From positions 14,244,058 to 14,308,057 of the forward strand of contig CM012955.1 in NCBI GenBank assembly GCA_000181795.3: a DNA stretch of 64,000 bases. The letters are read 5' to 3'. The notes under the pieces are model-generated. The model was not told where the DNA came from. It saw only the letters and a list, made by a program, of their open reading frames with translations, and made no database searches. Of this stretch, positions 1 to 12,920 are shown in pieces. The DNA is from Trichinella spiralis. Lineage: Eukaryota > Nematoda > Enoplea > Trichinellida > Trichinellidae. How positions within the stretch are numbered: the first letter of the stretch is position 1; each line of letters starts with the position of its first letter. The position numbers and the translations under genes were made by a program.

Positions 1-303
1 GAGACCGGATATGTTAGTCACTTAGTTAAAACAAACAAGCACATTGCTACTGGAACAAAACGCTTCTGGAAAATTTCATTTGCATATTCGCAAAAGTAAT
101 GTGATTCTCCCTTAAATTACTTACACTAACACTCAACTGTTTTTCTTGGCTCATCTCGACAGTATTACTAAAAATATTAAAAATTATCAGTAATGTAAAA
201 TATCAAAACATATCAAATAAATCTCATTCATAATAAACTACCCTAATTACTGAACATCAAAAGCAACTGCCAACAAACTGCCCTCTAAAAAATTGTTCAA
301 ATT
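1..303. repeat. Dispersed repeat, copy A (truncated by window edge)
   Basis: This stretch aligns with 4725-5010 in the same orientation, with shared blocks such as 'cttggctcatctcgacagta', 'aatctcatt.ataataaacta' and 'caacaaactgccctct'. I estimate by eye about 80% identity with several small indels. Similarity fades after about position 303 (after 'ctctaaaaaattg.tcaaa'). The left end is probably cut by the window, because alignment reaches the first bases. No coding potential is visible. It is probably an old noncoding interspersed element or segmental duplication; the family is not recognised. Confidence 0.7.
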
Positions 304-2603
304 AAAGACTTTCAAAACATATCAGGTGGATAACTGAATATTGTTCATTAATTGAAAAGGAGCATAAGTTTTAGTTGCCTTCCCGCGATGAATAATTAGC
401 TGAAATAACTTTATCTGACGGCATTGTAAAATTCATTTGTAGTCAATGTTATCAAGTTAACAAAAAATGCTGATATACATAGACGTCAGACGAACAACCT
501 TCACGTAAAGTATCTCGACAATGAATATCTGGACAAACTAAAATTTCAATTGCTGCTAATCGTAAACATTGACACATTTTGCACATATCTCATTTATAAT
601 AAAATACTTTGACTATTCTATGTCTATAAAATTTTCCTAATAAAGTGCTTGTCATCTTAGATGTGAAATTTCAGAAATTACATTACAGTAAAAGATATGA
701 AATAAGTAAAGAAAAGTGAGACTTAACTAAATTAGCGTCTCCTTTTGGTTGAGATCTATCCTTCTTTACATGCAATTCCAAACCACGACAAATAATTTCT
801 AGAAATTATAATAAAATGAACAAAAAATCATATATAATTTAAGGGCCTACGACTGTCCTTCCATTGAGAACGCAACGCCATTCACTCTCAGCATACCGTT
901 AGCCAAAAATTATTTCTACGAATGACGCAAAAGCGATTGCATAGCACTTAAATAGAGTTTTCCATGAAATTAATTGGTGAACAAGTACTACTTCCATTGT
1001 TCACTCCACTGGGCCGACATAATTTTGGTGTATGTTAACAGAAAGGCAAACAAATGGCGAGATCTCACAAATACATTTCGATGTCAGAGAAACAAACTTC
1101 ATTTCAATTTGCCCTTCGGATAACATAAATTCAAGTTGATGAAACCAATCAAATATTTCTATTAACCATTATAATCAGCAAAATCATGGATCTTAAAAGT
1201 TCAAAACTGTCATATAACGTGCAAAATTGAAAATCACTGAAAAGATAGTCATAAATTATCAATGTTTACGCAAAGTATCAAAGCATTCGCATTAATTTAT
1301 CATTTCGTATTTTAAAGTCTGATGAAAGAAAATCTACTATTTAAGTTATAATACAAGCCAAGTGCACTTTAAACTGCCTAAATATGAAAATCTAAACCCC
1401 TTGTGAAAAATTATTCAGAAATAAGAAATTACTTTTTAATGCTTCGTACTTCAGATTCAAAAATGACTTTTTCAAAAAAGGAATACATTCCACAGAAAAT
1501 GTACAATAAAACAATTAATTCTAATTTAATGCAGGAATTCAGAGTGCTGCCGTGTACCTTTCCATGCCGTAAGACGTAGCCACATGCATGATGAGAAATC
1601 AATGGAATATTTTAAACAAAATACATTACCATTTTGCTTGCAGAAGAAGTCAATCACGTCACTAGTGGTGCTTGAATTCAGCTTCAATCTGCTGCATATG
1701 GAAAATGCGAAGACTCATTCTCCGCTTATCGCATAATTGGGCTGATCTATCTAATTACTAACCTCTGCTATCCTAGAAGCGGAATTAATGAACGTTTGAC
1801 AACTATTCAATAGCTCAACACGATAAAATATTAACAGAAAGGAAATTTGCTTGTCCCAAAAAGCAGACAAAAGGCAGTTGTTAATAACCATCAGAAATTA
1901 AGCGAGAAAATTTTTAACACCACCTAAACACAAATTCCATCATCTTACCGAAAAGCAGTTCAAAATATTTAACTGTTCATCTGTTTATGCACGTCGATTG
2001 AATAATAGAGTTTTCACAGAATGATAGTAAAGCGTAACATCATTCGTTGTGCCATGATTTTGAAATTATGTAAATTTTTATCAAACAAATACTTCTGAAG
2101 TGTTGATAATTAAATTAAAAACGTAATACAATAATTCAATTTTTATATTGAATTCCGTTGATGAGAAATAAAATTATATTTTGACAAATGAAGATTCACA
2201 TGCGAATTCAAGAACGTTTGGATAAACGTGTGTGTTCGTCAGGTTGAATTTTATGCAGAAAAGAGAATTGTCAGCAGCAGCTGAATTTCAAAAATAAATT
2301 ATCAAAGCAGAGCTAGCAAGGAAATGATTAAGCTGTATAACATTTTTTTTGATTTCCTGCCTTTTGAACGACTGGATTTTCATTTTTAAACCGTAACCAC
2401 AAAAACTGTTGATTTCAAGGCAAAAATGTATATAGCAGTGCTTACAAATTTGAAAATTCTTATTAAATCTATTTGAAAACAAAACAAAATACAGTAAATT
2501 TTATTTTCAAGAATTTTTGACATTAAAACAAAGAACAACATTTCTATTGAAATTATTTATAGAAAGCGAATATTAAAAACAGTGATGCTGATCGAATCAG
2601 CTT
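304..2603. other. Gene-free AT-rich stretch
   Basis: No exon, RNA gene or clear repeat was recognised on either strand. The sequence is uniformly AT-rich with frequent stops in all frames. Confidence 0.5.
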
Positions 2604-2834
2604 TCATGATGACTGCTCAAGCATTTGTTGAAGGATTTCACTGTCCAACGGCGCCGTCTGTCCCGGTGGTGGTAGCAAGTCAAGGAATTTATTCACGTTT
2701 TGCTTTGTCTGCTGGATCTTCTTTTTTCTTTCCTTCTTCCCCAACTTTACTGCTCTGTAAATCATATACCCAAATGCGACCAACACGCACAAAGCGGAAA
2801 GCACGAAAAGCGCGAAAGTACCTTCCTTCCACAT
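2604..2834 (-). CDS. Small single-pass membrane protein candidate (76 aa)
   Basis: The 76-residue frame starts MWKEGTF. One strong hydrophobic helix lies at about residues 7-27 (ALFVLSALCVLVAFGYMIYR), followed at once by a basic, Lys-rich stretch (KLGKKERKKK) and a polar tail with 'LPPPGQ'. This layout is that of a short type III or tail-type membrane micropeptide with the charged side facing the cytosol. The stretch is clearly richer in G+C than its surroundings, which is typical of exons here. I do not recognise the family. It could be a single-exon gene or one exon of a larger one. No other coding exon was seen nearby, and the overlapping frames on both strands look like shadows. Confidence 0.45.
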   Translation of the reverse strand: MWKEGTFALFVLSALCVLVAFGYMIYRAVKLGKKERKKKIQQTKQNVNKFLDLLPPPGQTAPLDSEILQQMLEQSS

Positions 2835-2907
2835 CGCAATTCAGTGCAACTATCAAGCTCGAACTTTGATAAGAACTAAAGAACGCGGCATACAAGACGT
2901 AACTCAT

Positions 2908-4724
2908 GCTTTAAAGTGTTTAAACAATTTGGCATTCAAACTTGTTTAAATAACAGCACTGACTTCTTTAAAGTAACCTCATAATGTTAAATTATTTAGA
3001 GTAGAAGTTATTTTTTAATTCAAATTTGATAATTGCAAAATTGAAACTGGACACTTAATTATGTATGGGAAATAGTTTCCAATTGTTATTCAAATATTTT
3101 ACAGAGTTCATTATGAATGTTATGAACAAAATGATGAATGTTTTCACCCAAAAAAAGGAATCGATTTTAATAAGAATTGTTCCTGATTTTCATTAAAGTA
3201 ACAGAAAGTTTCAAAATTAAAAATCTTTGTTCACTGAATATTTTTGATTTATTGCAATTCAAAGATAAGAATTAACCAAAATTATCACATTAGAAAGCTA
3301 TTTCGTGCAATATGGCAGTCTTTTTATTCTATAAATTTCAAATGCTCAAACCGGCAACTTTATCAAATATCTCAAAAAATGAAATTCCCAATAATGCAGC
3401 CATAACTTATGCGTCAATACTTGATTTAGCACGGCATGGTTCGAAACTGCATGTTTCATGTAAAAAAATATTATATCCTATAAAGATATGTTCATTTTCA
3501 TTATCACTCACAGCAAACACGTGGCAATTTGAATTCAATTATTTGGGCAATGATTGTATTCTGTCATTCAAAGGGAGCAATAGATTCAGCATTTAGCGGT
3601 GAAAATAAATTCCAAATGCTGTAAAAAAATAAATGTATGAACAACTTATACCAAAGAAATTCTCCCAAAACCAGTGTTCTTATGAATGTTTGGAGATATC
3701 CACTTAGAAGTTCAGTTAAACAAACGACTTGTATTCAAGAAAATGGCTAGAACCTCTTTCATAATTTCTTCATAATAGCAAACAATTTGGTACAACCTGA
3801 GCAAACATTAATTTTCAATAATACGCAATGGTTGCTTTGCTGAGAAACCTGCAAATAAGTCTAATTAAAAAGGTTAGTATTTATTAAAAAACGTAGCAAT
3901 ATTAATTCTAATAATAATAATAAGGACCATAACATTTGAAAATATATTGGAAAGGTAAACAGCACATTCAGAACATATGAATAATTTAACAGTTTGACAC
4001 AGAATACAAAGGTTACATAAATGATTGAAAATGAAAACTGTTTTAATGTGAAATCAATTTATCGAAGCAATTCTCAGAACTATCCTGTCCTCTCATTTTT
4101 CATATCTTCCCTATTGCATACTTATGGCAGTTTTTAACGTGTTTACCTACTGGAGTGTATTATGTCATGAATAGCCCTGGTTTTTAGCATCTAATAAATT
4201 AGGATGGAAATGAAAAAACAATAGCTAGAAATATTTTCAAAATAACATCAAAATTAAAAATTAAGTAATACAAAATTAAATTTCAACGCATTGTGTTTCA
4301 CATGATCAGAATTTTGCAAATGCATGTCAATTCTCAGCTTTTAACCATGATCAGATTTATCAGAAAGAAACAAAAGTATTTACCAATGAAGCAATAATTG
4401 AAAATGACTTGTTAATTAAATTATTTTGTTGCTACATTTCATACATTTAATTTTTGTCAGTACCACCTCTATCAGAATTTCAATGCTGATACTTAACAGT
4501 TCAAAAACGTGCTTTTAATTTAATGACTTTATTTAAAAAATTTTCATTCAATACCTAAATTTTTGTGATGCATACACTTTGAATGCAAACAAAAAAAGAA
4601 TGCGACATTAGCGAATATTAGTATCACGTTCCACTCCAAGAATCCATGAAAGGGTTAAAAGCAGGCTTCAGTGGTAGTTTCGTAATACGATAATAAACTG
4701 AGAAAACTTTCTCTCTGGTTATTG
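2908..4724. other. Gene-free AT-rich stretch
   Basis: Nothing coding was recognised. Short (ATA)n and (TAA)n runs near 3908 are the only simple repeats of note. Confidence 0.45.
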
Positions 4725-5010
4725 TTAGCCTCCTTAGTTAAGCAAACAAGCGCATTGCTAATGGTAACAGAAAGACTTCTGCAAAATTCAATTTGCATAT
4801 TTGCAAAAGTAATATTATTTGATCTAGTTTACTTGCACTAACATTCAACTGTTTTCCTTGGCTCATCTCGACAGTATTACAAAAAATATTAAAAATTGCC
4901 AGTAGTGTAAAATATAAAAACATCGAATAAATCTCATTTATAATAAACTAGTCTAATTACTGAACATCTGAAACAGCTGCCAACAAACTGCCCTCTGAAA
5001 AACTGCTCAA
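4725..5010. repeat. Dispersed repeat, copy B
   Basis: This is the second copy of the element at 1-303, in the same orientation and about 4.7 kb away. It shares 'ttagttaa..caaacaag', 'ggctcatctcgacagtatta' and 'caacaaactgccctct' with copy A, with scattered substitutions and indels. Neither copy has coding potential. The level of divergence suggests an old duplication or an old transposon family rather than a recent tandem event. Confidence 0.7.
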
Positions 5011-5940
5011 AAAATGTGGACTTTTCATCAATTCTCAGTGAAATAATATTCATTTGTGATATTTAACTACAAATTTATATCTTGAAGTAATAATGTTAAA
5101 AACGAAGAAAAGCAACCTCTAAATACGCCTTCTTCCCTTAGTGGAGTTCCATCTTATACTTTATGTGTTGTCCTAAATTATGATGAATCACCTTCAAAAA
5201 ATAAAAATAAACAAAACAAACAAATCATATCTAGTATGTTAATTGAATTTGTAAAAGAATTTCCACAAATCTGCCCGCCAGCTTAGACATAAAATTTGAA
5301 AACTTACACACACAGCATTATTTGGTTGTGTTGATAAATCATAGCTTGAACATCAGTTTCAGTTATAATTTAAAGCAGCTATAAAATTGCTAAAAACATG
5401 CAACTTATCCGAATAGGCATCTTCATATCCTTGAAATGCACATTCATTCGGTACTATTCGAAATCATGATCAACCATTCTCCAGAAATAAAAGCAAGCTA
5501 AGCAAAAAAAAACAATTCATTTTCATGGGCACTGGTCCGCATTTGCATTGAAAACACTACGCTGTTCAGTCGTTGCACCCAACAGCTAACCAACAGGCAT
5601 TGCAACTAAAGCCACGTAAGTAAGTAAACACGTAGCAATCGAATTCAAATATGCATGAAATTTCGTATGCACTAGTGAATAAGAACGAAACATGTTTCCT
5701 TTATACAACTAATTATTATTATTTGAACGCAAAATAGTTGTAGTACTAAACTATCATCAAAAATAAATGAAATGCAAATTATCATGTAATCATTGGCATG
5801 CATCATAATTCTTTGTTTTGTTCATTTAATTCATAACAGTTGTACGCTAATGGTGTGTAGCGACGGCAAATTTATATTTTCATAAGAAACAAAATGAACA
5901 TCAACAAATTCAATCAGGGTGTTCATTATTTCATTCTTAG
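5011..5940. other. Gene-free AT-rich stretch
   Basis: No gene or repeat recognised between the repeat copy and the CT-rich array. Confidence 0.4.
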
Positions 5941-6121
5941 TCTCAATCTCTATCAAACTCGCTGTATAAATCTACCTCTCTCTATTTTTCTCTCTTCCTA
6001 ATTAACACACTCTTTGTAAAACTCCTCTCTGTCCAAGTGTCTCTCTATCTAACTCACTCTCTCCGCCTAACTCACTTTCTGTATAAACTCTCTCTTACTC
6101 TCTAGTTCTCTCTCTATCTAA
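5941..6121. repeat. CT-rich tandem array, left part
   Basis: This is a degenerate tandem array built from units resembling ctctctctatctaactcac (about 17-20 bp, with 'ctaactc' as the most constant piece). It stops abruptly at the CTAAC next to the left end of the piggyBac-type element and resumes on the other side at 9059. The two halves were almost certainly one array before the insertion. Confidence 0.8.
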
Positions 6122-9058
6122 CCCTTTTAGGACCAATTTTTTTTGACTTTGAAATGAACTCACACAACTAATTTAATCGATATTCACAAATAATAAGTTG
6201 TTTTTATGAAATTATTGGCAACTTTAGTCATGTTGCCATATGGCAACAACAGCCATATTACAATTTACATCAACGGCCGTTAAAAGGTATAAAATGTACA
6301 ATGTTTGAAGTCAGCAAACAATACTTTTATTTCTAAAAACAATATCGAATACTTATTATGTAGGACTAATTTTTATGCTAAGTCTGAAAACAGTTTCGTT
6401 GTTGTATCAAACAAAGATGGATGTTGCATTTGACGCATCGCATTCTTGATGTATTCTCACAGCCGCGGCAACGGTTCTTTTGTTGTGTGACTTCTGGAAA
6501 GTGTGCAACCTGGTCTAATATGGCGGCTCTGCTTTGCTCTGGTCTTCTTGCCCGCCTTCTGCCGGTTTCTACATTGGCTGTTTGAGTCATCCGGTCACGG
6601 GACTTTCTGGGATATGCTTCACTCACTTTTGTCAGTGCTTCTGCTACATTCAGGATGAACTGCATCAGATCTTTTTGGCTGCCACTGGCGGCTTCACTTA
6701 TTTTAAGATCTCTTTTGTATTAGAACCAGCCGTTCACTACTGCGACGTGGATTGTCCAAAAAAATATTCTTCGGTACCATTTTCTACCGCGGTGGTCTAT
6801 TCGGTACAGTGCTCGCAACATGCCCGCCAAATCTACGCGCCCATGCATTTGTTGTACTCTTTTACAATTGTCGGGCACGACACGTCGACCGAGGTTTTTT
6901 CTTTTTTATTTCACCTTTTACTTTACACACACGCAGTGTGCAAACGTAACTGGAAGATAGTTCCACTACTGCACTATCGTACCATCCAATGTCGCACAAG
7001 TTCTTTACTGCAGTGGTGCAGGCGTGGAAGGCACCCTGACCAGCCTTTTTCAAATCGTTCTCAATTTTCAGTGGCGCGTTCTTCAGTCTGTTCCTCCTTA
7101 TCGTACCGATCGTGTCGATGCCTTTTTACAGTAGTTTTAATTGCAAGTCGAGGTGGGTGAAATAATTATCGAAAAATATTTTTAAATTTCGATGCTTTGG
7201 CACCGTTTCACACAGCTTCATTGCAACATCAAAACAGAGGCAGCCACTGGCTTTCTTCACTTTTTTCATAGAAACAGAAGTCATACAGCAGATCTGAAAA
7301 TTCTGTCTGGGCGTTCATCTTGATGTCCCATTTTTTTGGCTTCTTCGGGATGTACTGTTTAAGATTATTTTTTCACTTCTATGGGATGATTTCTTCATTG
7401 ATCAACTGTTATTCCTCCTGTTCCAACTGGAGGCATGATTGACGAATGTTCTCAATCAAAGGTCGTACTTTGAAAAGTCGATCATAGCATGGGCTTCCTC
7501 AGTCAACCACCGCTTCACTGTTGTCATTAAAATGAAGGTACCGCAGTACCTATTGAAATCTGTTTCGACTCATTGCATCCGCGATAGCATCACACCGCAG
7601 CTCCGTAGACCAGTACATCGAATACCGCGGCACTGGAACAAGTGAAATTTTCAATAGCGCTCTGAGAAATATTTCCAATTCAGATTCGGTTATCTGCAAA
7701 TACGAGTTACACTGGGCGGCATAGACGTGAGATTGCTCAAAAATGTTTCAGAAGTGCTGGATAGAAGTAATGTCGAAAATATTCAACTGGTTCTTGCAAA
7801 ATGCATGAAGAAAAAGATACTGTTTCTGTAAATGCAAAACTTTATTATCTAGAAGTATGCGACCAAGCACAACATACCCTTAAATGTGGCATCTATAGGA
7901 GGCATTCTTTCTTCTTCCACCTAAATTCTGCCCTCCTGAAAGTATCAGTTTCTTCATCTTCAGATGTTAACTCCGCTGAACTTTCAACCACAGAGGATGA
8001 TCTCTTATCATCATCACTGTTCATTTCAGGTTCAGATATATCTGCATCAGGCAACACAGTGAGCTCTTGGATTATTCTTCCGCTTCTAGTGAGACGAAGG
8101 TACAAGTCGCAGTCCATGACGATAGCTGATCAAAAGTAAAAATAGCTGTGTAATTTATCGCCTTACATATTGTACTCTGAGCCCTGGTCATTACAAATGC
8201 GTCGTGGGTTCACCAAAAGAACCATATAAATCAACAAATATCTAACAGCCGCCGCGCGCCTGGCATAATTGTGCTACATTCTGAGAGCAATATACCTGCT
8301 AAAGCAGACTGCATGAAGCACAAATGTTAACATAAATAATTCACAAGATGAAGTATTATAGCAATCTTGTGACAGCCATTTCCAAAACGTAAACCAAATG
8401 CCATGCTAAAAACATATTACGTGAATTATTCTTATAATGGTGACTACAAAATTTTCAAAAAATATCATCCTCTGTCACAATTGGAACTGCAGTATGCTAA
8501 TACATTGCAAGTAATTTGTACAGGAATGTTTCAAATACGTTTCAAAATATAGCATACGTTTGACAACATTACATCGAGTATTCACTAAAAATGCATTATA
8601 AGCACACATGGAATAAAAAAGCAGGATTACAAAATTATCAAGGGCAAGAAGCAATATGAACAATTTCTTATACCCTCAACAGCCGTTGCTGTCATATGGC
8701 AACAAGAATTTAAAGCAATACCCAGATACGTTACAATTACACATTTCAAATTTTACAGCATATTGCAACATAACATGCAGATCAAAGAAAAAGAATATGG
8801 GCTCATCTCCATATCAAAATATTTATTTATAGCATGATAAAGATTGAAATTTTCCAAAATTGTAATTTCTCAAAATGCTGATTAAACAAATGTAAATATC
8901 TCAACCAGTAGAGTAGACTGCACAATAAATTTCTCGACAAATGATTAGGAAGGAAGAAAAAGCAAATCAGAAAAATAAGGAGCAGCATTATAAAACAAAT
9001 CAAATGCTACGGTTCGCAAAACATTTTGTGCTAAATGGCAACAACGGCCACGAAAAGG
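6122..9058 (-). mobile_element. Decayed piggyBac-type DNA transposon
   Basis: Minus-strand frames between about 8117 and 6378 show piggyBac transposase sequence in the right order. An acidic N-terminal segment (8117-7893) comes first. Next, near 7400-7320, is a block matching the family motif around the first catalytic Asp, with 'NLKQYIPKKPKKW'; the Asp-Glu pair reads Asn-Glu here. Then comes 'FFDNYFTHLDL' (7170-7130) with the second catalytic Asp and 'GTIRRNRLKNAPL' (about 7100-7065). Last is a C-terminal Cys-rich zinc-finger-like tail (CRGCENTSRMRCVKC, about 6475-6425). The frame is broken by several stops and shifts, so the copy is dead. Imperfect terminal repeats (left CCTTTTAGGACC, right complement CCTTTTCGTGGCC) are flanked by CTAAC on both sides. 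About 0.9 kb of noncoding sequence separates the transposase start from the right end. Confidence 0.85.
6231..6248. repeat. 18-bp perfect palindrome in transposon subterminal region
   Basis: TGTTGCCATATGGCAACA reads the same on both strands. Related pieces occur near the other end of the element ('catatggcaaca' at 8693-8704 and 'atggcaacaacggcca' just inside the right terminus), so it is likely a subterminal transposase-binding motif. Confidence 0.6.
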
Positions 9059-9812
9059 CTAACTCACTCTCTCAGTCTAAGGCTCACTATGTCAAACTCA
9101 CACTCTGTCTATCTCTCTGGCCAAAACTCTCAGTGTATCTCCCTCTCTATCTAACAAACGCACTATGTCCAACTCCTTCTCTGTGCCTAGGTCTCACTAT
9201 ATCCAACACAGTCTAAATCTATTTCACACTGTTTGACGATCTCTGTCAGACTCTTCCTCTCTCTAACTGCCTCTCGATCACACACACTCTCTCTGTCTAA
9301 GACTCTACCTGTCTACCTCAGTCCCTATAGAACTTCCTCTATCTCCCACTCCAGCCAATTCACTCTCTCTGTCAAACTGATTCTCTGTCTATCTGTCTCT
9401 CTGTCTAAGTTACTATCTATGTATAACTCTATCTCTAACTCTTCCTCTGTCTAACTCACTCTATCTAACTCACTCTGTCTCTCTTTATCTAACTCTCTGT
9501 TTAACTCTCTCTATCTCACTCTGTTTAACTCTCTCTGTCTAATTCTCTGTTTAACTCTCTCTAACTAACTCACTCTCTGTCTCTCTGTATCTAACTCACT
9601 CTCTGGTCTCTCTCTAAACTCACTCTCGGTCTACCTCTCTCTATCTAACTTACCCTATCTAACTCAAATCTCTGTCCCAACTCTCTCTATCTAACTCAAT
9701 CTCTGTCCAAACTCTCTCTATCTAACTCTCTGTTTAACTCTCTCTAACTAACTCACTCTCTGCCTCTCTCTATCTAACTCACTCTCTGTCTCTCTCTATC
9801 TAACTCACTCTC
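9059..9812. repeat. CT-rich tandem array, right part
   Basis: The larger half of the array at 5941-6121. It is about 750 bp of variants of ctctctctatctaactcac, 'ctctgtctaactcact' and 'ctctgtttaactctct'. The most regular part is about 9430-9810. One strand is almost free of G. Short frames in it are by-products of the repeat and not genes. Confidence 0.85.
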
Positions 9813-12800
9813 CTGAAACGCCTCTTCTTCTACTATCACTGTTATGTGAACCATTTATAGTAATTTAGTGAACCAATAATCAAATCACTGATTTGCATAG
9901 TCAATAAATAACCCTCTGGTAACGTTATTCGGTTACCTTAAGTGTAGTACACTTCGACGTTGAAGCACCTGTGTCTATTCTTCTCTAGAAATGTAGTTCA
10001 TGATGGGCAGGAAACTAAAATATCGAAGCCTCTTGCACATATCTCATTCATTACATATTGCTGTTAACTTATGAAATATCTTGTAAAATAATTCCTGATA
10101 AATCTCAAGTTAAATTAAAAATGAAATTCTATATGTTATACGTGCAGCATAAATAAGATGTAAGACTAAATTACCGTTTGAATTTCTATTCTCAGCTGTA
10201 TTTTGAGGTCAATTACAAAGTATCTCAAAAAAACGGAACTTATAATTGTAATCCAGCTTTCATCGTTGTGGTCTACTTTATTTTTCTGTTTTTCTAAATT
10301 ACGAGAAATTGATTTGGATAAAATGAAATGAAATACGTTTGCAAGCCACACACCGTTAGCCTAAGGCGCATTCGCACACAGAACAACTCCCTTTTATACC
10401 TTTGTGCTTTTAATTAGGAACAGCATCTGTTTTTAATTTGCATTTCAATCGCATTATTGGTAGAATGTGACTGAACAAGTATTTACAAAAGAAATACGAC
10501 ATCTAGAAAATGTCCAACGCAACCCATGATTATTATTTTATAGCAATTACTTTTCATTCAATTCGTTTTATAAATTTTCATTGAAAATAATTTGAATTTT
10601 GATGATAAAACATGCTAAAGTACTGAATCGTTTTAATGGGACAAGTTGTGGAATGATTGTAATACTGTAAGCATGCAAGTCAGTCAAGCAATCCAACGCT
10701 CTGTTATTGAAAAGAGTATTTTGAGAACAAATTAATCTGCATATTCGAGAGAAACAACCCTGGTATAGCGTTATTCGCTCACTTGCTTGATTGTACTAAA
10801 ATTCCATGCCGAAACACATTTTTGCAGAAAATAAGTTTCAATCTTGCAATCTCGAAAATGTGACTTAAGAAATTCAAATCGAAATAATCACTAATCGAAA
10901 ATATGAAAACATTTTAAATATATTTCATTTATAATAGACTGCTACAGCAATTTCAATAACTCGTAGATGAATACTCATATTTATTTTCAGTTATATATTA
11001 TTCATGGTTCTGCTATTAAATAATTCATTATCAGCTATAATTTCTCATCTCAGCTACATCTAATTCAAAACCGTGCAATTTACTTGGACAAACGATTTCT
11101 GATGATTAAGGTAGACTTATTTTTATGTGCTTTGAGCAAATTCCATTAAGCAACAAATTACTTGAAATGTGCATAAGATTTATCCCAAAATGGCCATACA
11201 TAAGAATATGATTCTTCAGAATTCCACTTAGAATAATTAAGTGAATACGGAAAAAGTGTATCTGATAGGACTGTATTTATTTAAAAAAAGCAAATATGAT
11301 TCAAGACAACCAACTAAAATATTTTACATCTACGTAACAATTCATTATGAATGGCAATTATGATAAACGCCGTTTCCTTCTCATTTTATTATTAAAAACA
11401 ATACATTTCACCAATCAACTATTTTTAACAATCACACAAACTGTTCTTTAACACTACTATCAACTAGGAAATAGCACTGTATAAAAAGAACAATAATGCA
11501 AACGTGCAGAAAAAACTAATTAACAAGAAATTAAATTTTATATTGTAAAGCCTGGAATAAAAAATGTAAAAATGAATAAAAGAAGAGCTTACTTGATGGA
11601 TGTACTGAAATAAACGTGGTTCACGGTCATTCTGTTTTCTGATCACCAATTTCGATGTACCTTTATTTGATTTTTCCATTTCTGTCCTGTGCAAATCTTC
11701 TCGAGATTGTAGGATCTTCCTTGTTCTTCCTGTTGTCTCATAATTTGAACTTATTGCATGTGTATCATGCTTGCAAAACTCACTCTTATTTCATTTACAT
11801 GAAAATAATATCATGCCTGCTGTACATTGTCCAGTGGAAGAGATTCAGATTGCATTGCATTTCAGCAACTGTTGCGTACATTACTGAAAACGACCGAAAG
11901 CTGACGGTTCATCAGTAGCTTTGGACAGTTTTGAATTAATTGATTAATTAATTAGTAGAGAGGCATATTTCATTGCGCGATGCAACCTCAACATCGATGT
12001 TTTCATTGGCAGTTAAGCAGAGCCTACTGTTTTCAGCTGAAAATTAAACAAGACGCTATACATTGAGAGTACAAACATTTGACGGAAAAGTTACACGTAA
12101 AGCAATAAATTCAAGAATAATGAATTCCTGTTCACACGCGCTTTTCCTGGCCTACACATACTAACTAATGTCACTCACACTACCCTTCTTTTTTCTTACT
12201 GTATTCGTTTACCTAAACATCCTTCTCATTACAGTCTACCACCTGCACGTATTGCTATTAAATTTCCCAATAATGCAACCCTTCGACAAAATTAATAAAT
12301 GTATGACTTATGAAAAACTTTATTTAACACTTGCATCAATAGAAACAGTCCCTATTTAAATAAGTGCAAAAAGATCGATAAACAATTTAGAAATAGTAAT
12401 TAAAATTAAAAATTACCATATATTTAATTTTGAATTGCTTGTATAACTTCAATGAAATTCTTTTTCTCTTTTGTTTACTGCAGAGTGTCAATTGAAGTGC
12501 GGAGTTAAACTGAACTGCGAAAAAAGACAAAGATATACTTCTTCATTTATAAAGTAAAAAATAGCTCCAAGTTAAACATACACAGACAATGCTGATTGAG
12601 TTGTAAATCGACAAAATTACAATTTGATAATTGCATAATCTGTATATGCAAAAATTGAATCTTTGCTGAAGCTGAATATATGAAGAAATTTAATTTAAAT
12701 AATTGCCAATCACAAACATACTATCAGCATCAGATTAATGATTTTCATATGCTGTGCAACGAATATCACTACTGATCAAGTATAATAAAATTCAGACCAA

Positions 12801-12920
12801 ATAAAATTATCACTTTATCAACAAAAATTCACACTTCTGAAGTAGATGTTTATCAAATTGCTTGCCAAGAAATTGTAAAAAAATGTCATTTAACAGAAAT
12901 TCAAGATTATCATAATAAAA
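9813..12920. other. Gene-free AT-rich stretch downstream of RPB4
   Basis: No exon was recognised. Frames at 11464-11918 are hydrophobic, low in G+C and lack family resemblance. The 3' UTR of the RPB4 gene must begin at the right edge. Confidence 0.4.

Noticed and set aside
3425-3460. 'tggttcgaaactgc' resembling a tRNA T-loop
   Set aside because: No acceptor, D or anticodon stems could be paired around it. No convincing tRNA was found in the window.
6534-7160. 208-codon plus-strand frame
   Set aside because: It lies antisense to the piggyBac transposase remnant; the minus-strand translation explains the composition and matches the family.
9233-9454. Ser/Leu-rich frames in the CT array
   Set aside because: Products of the tandem repeat; period and composition follow the repeat unit, not a protein.
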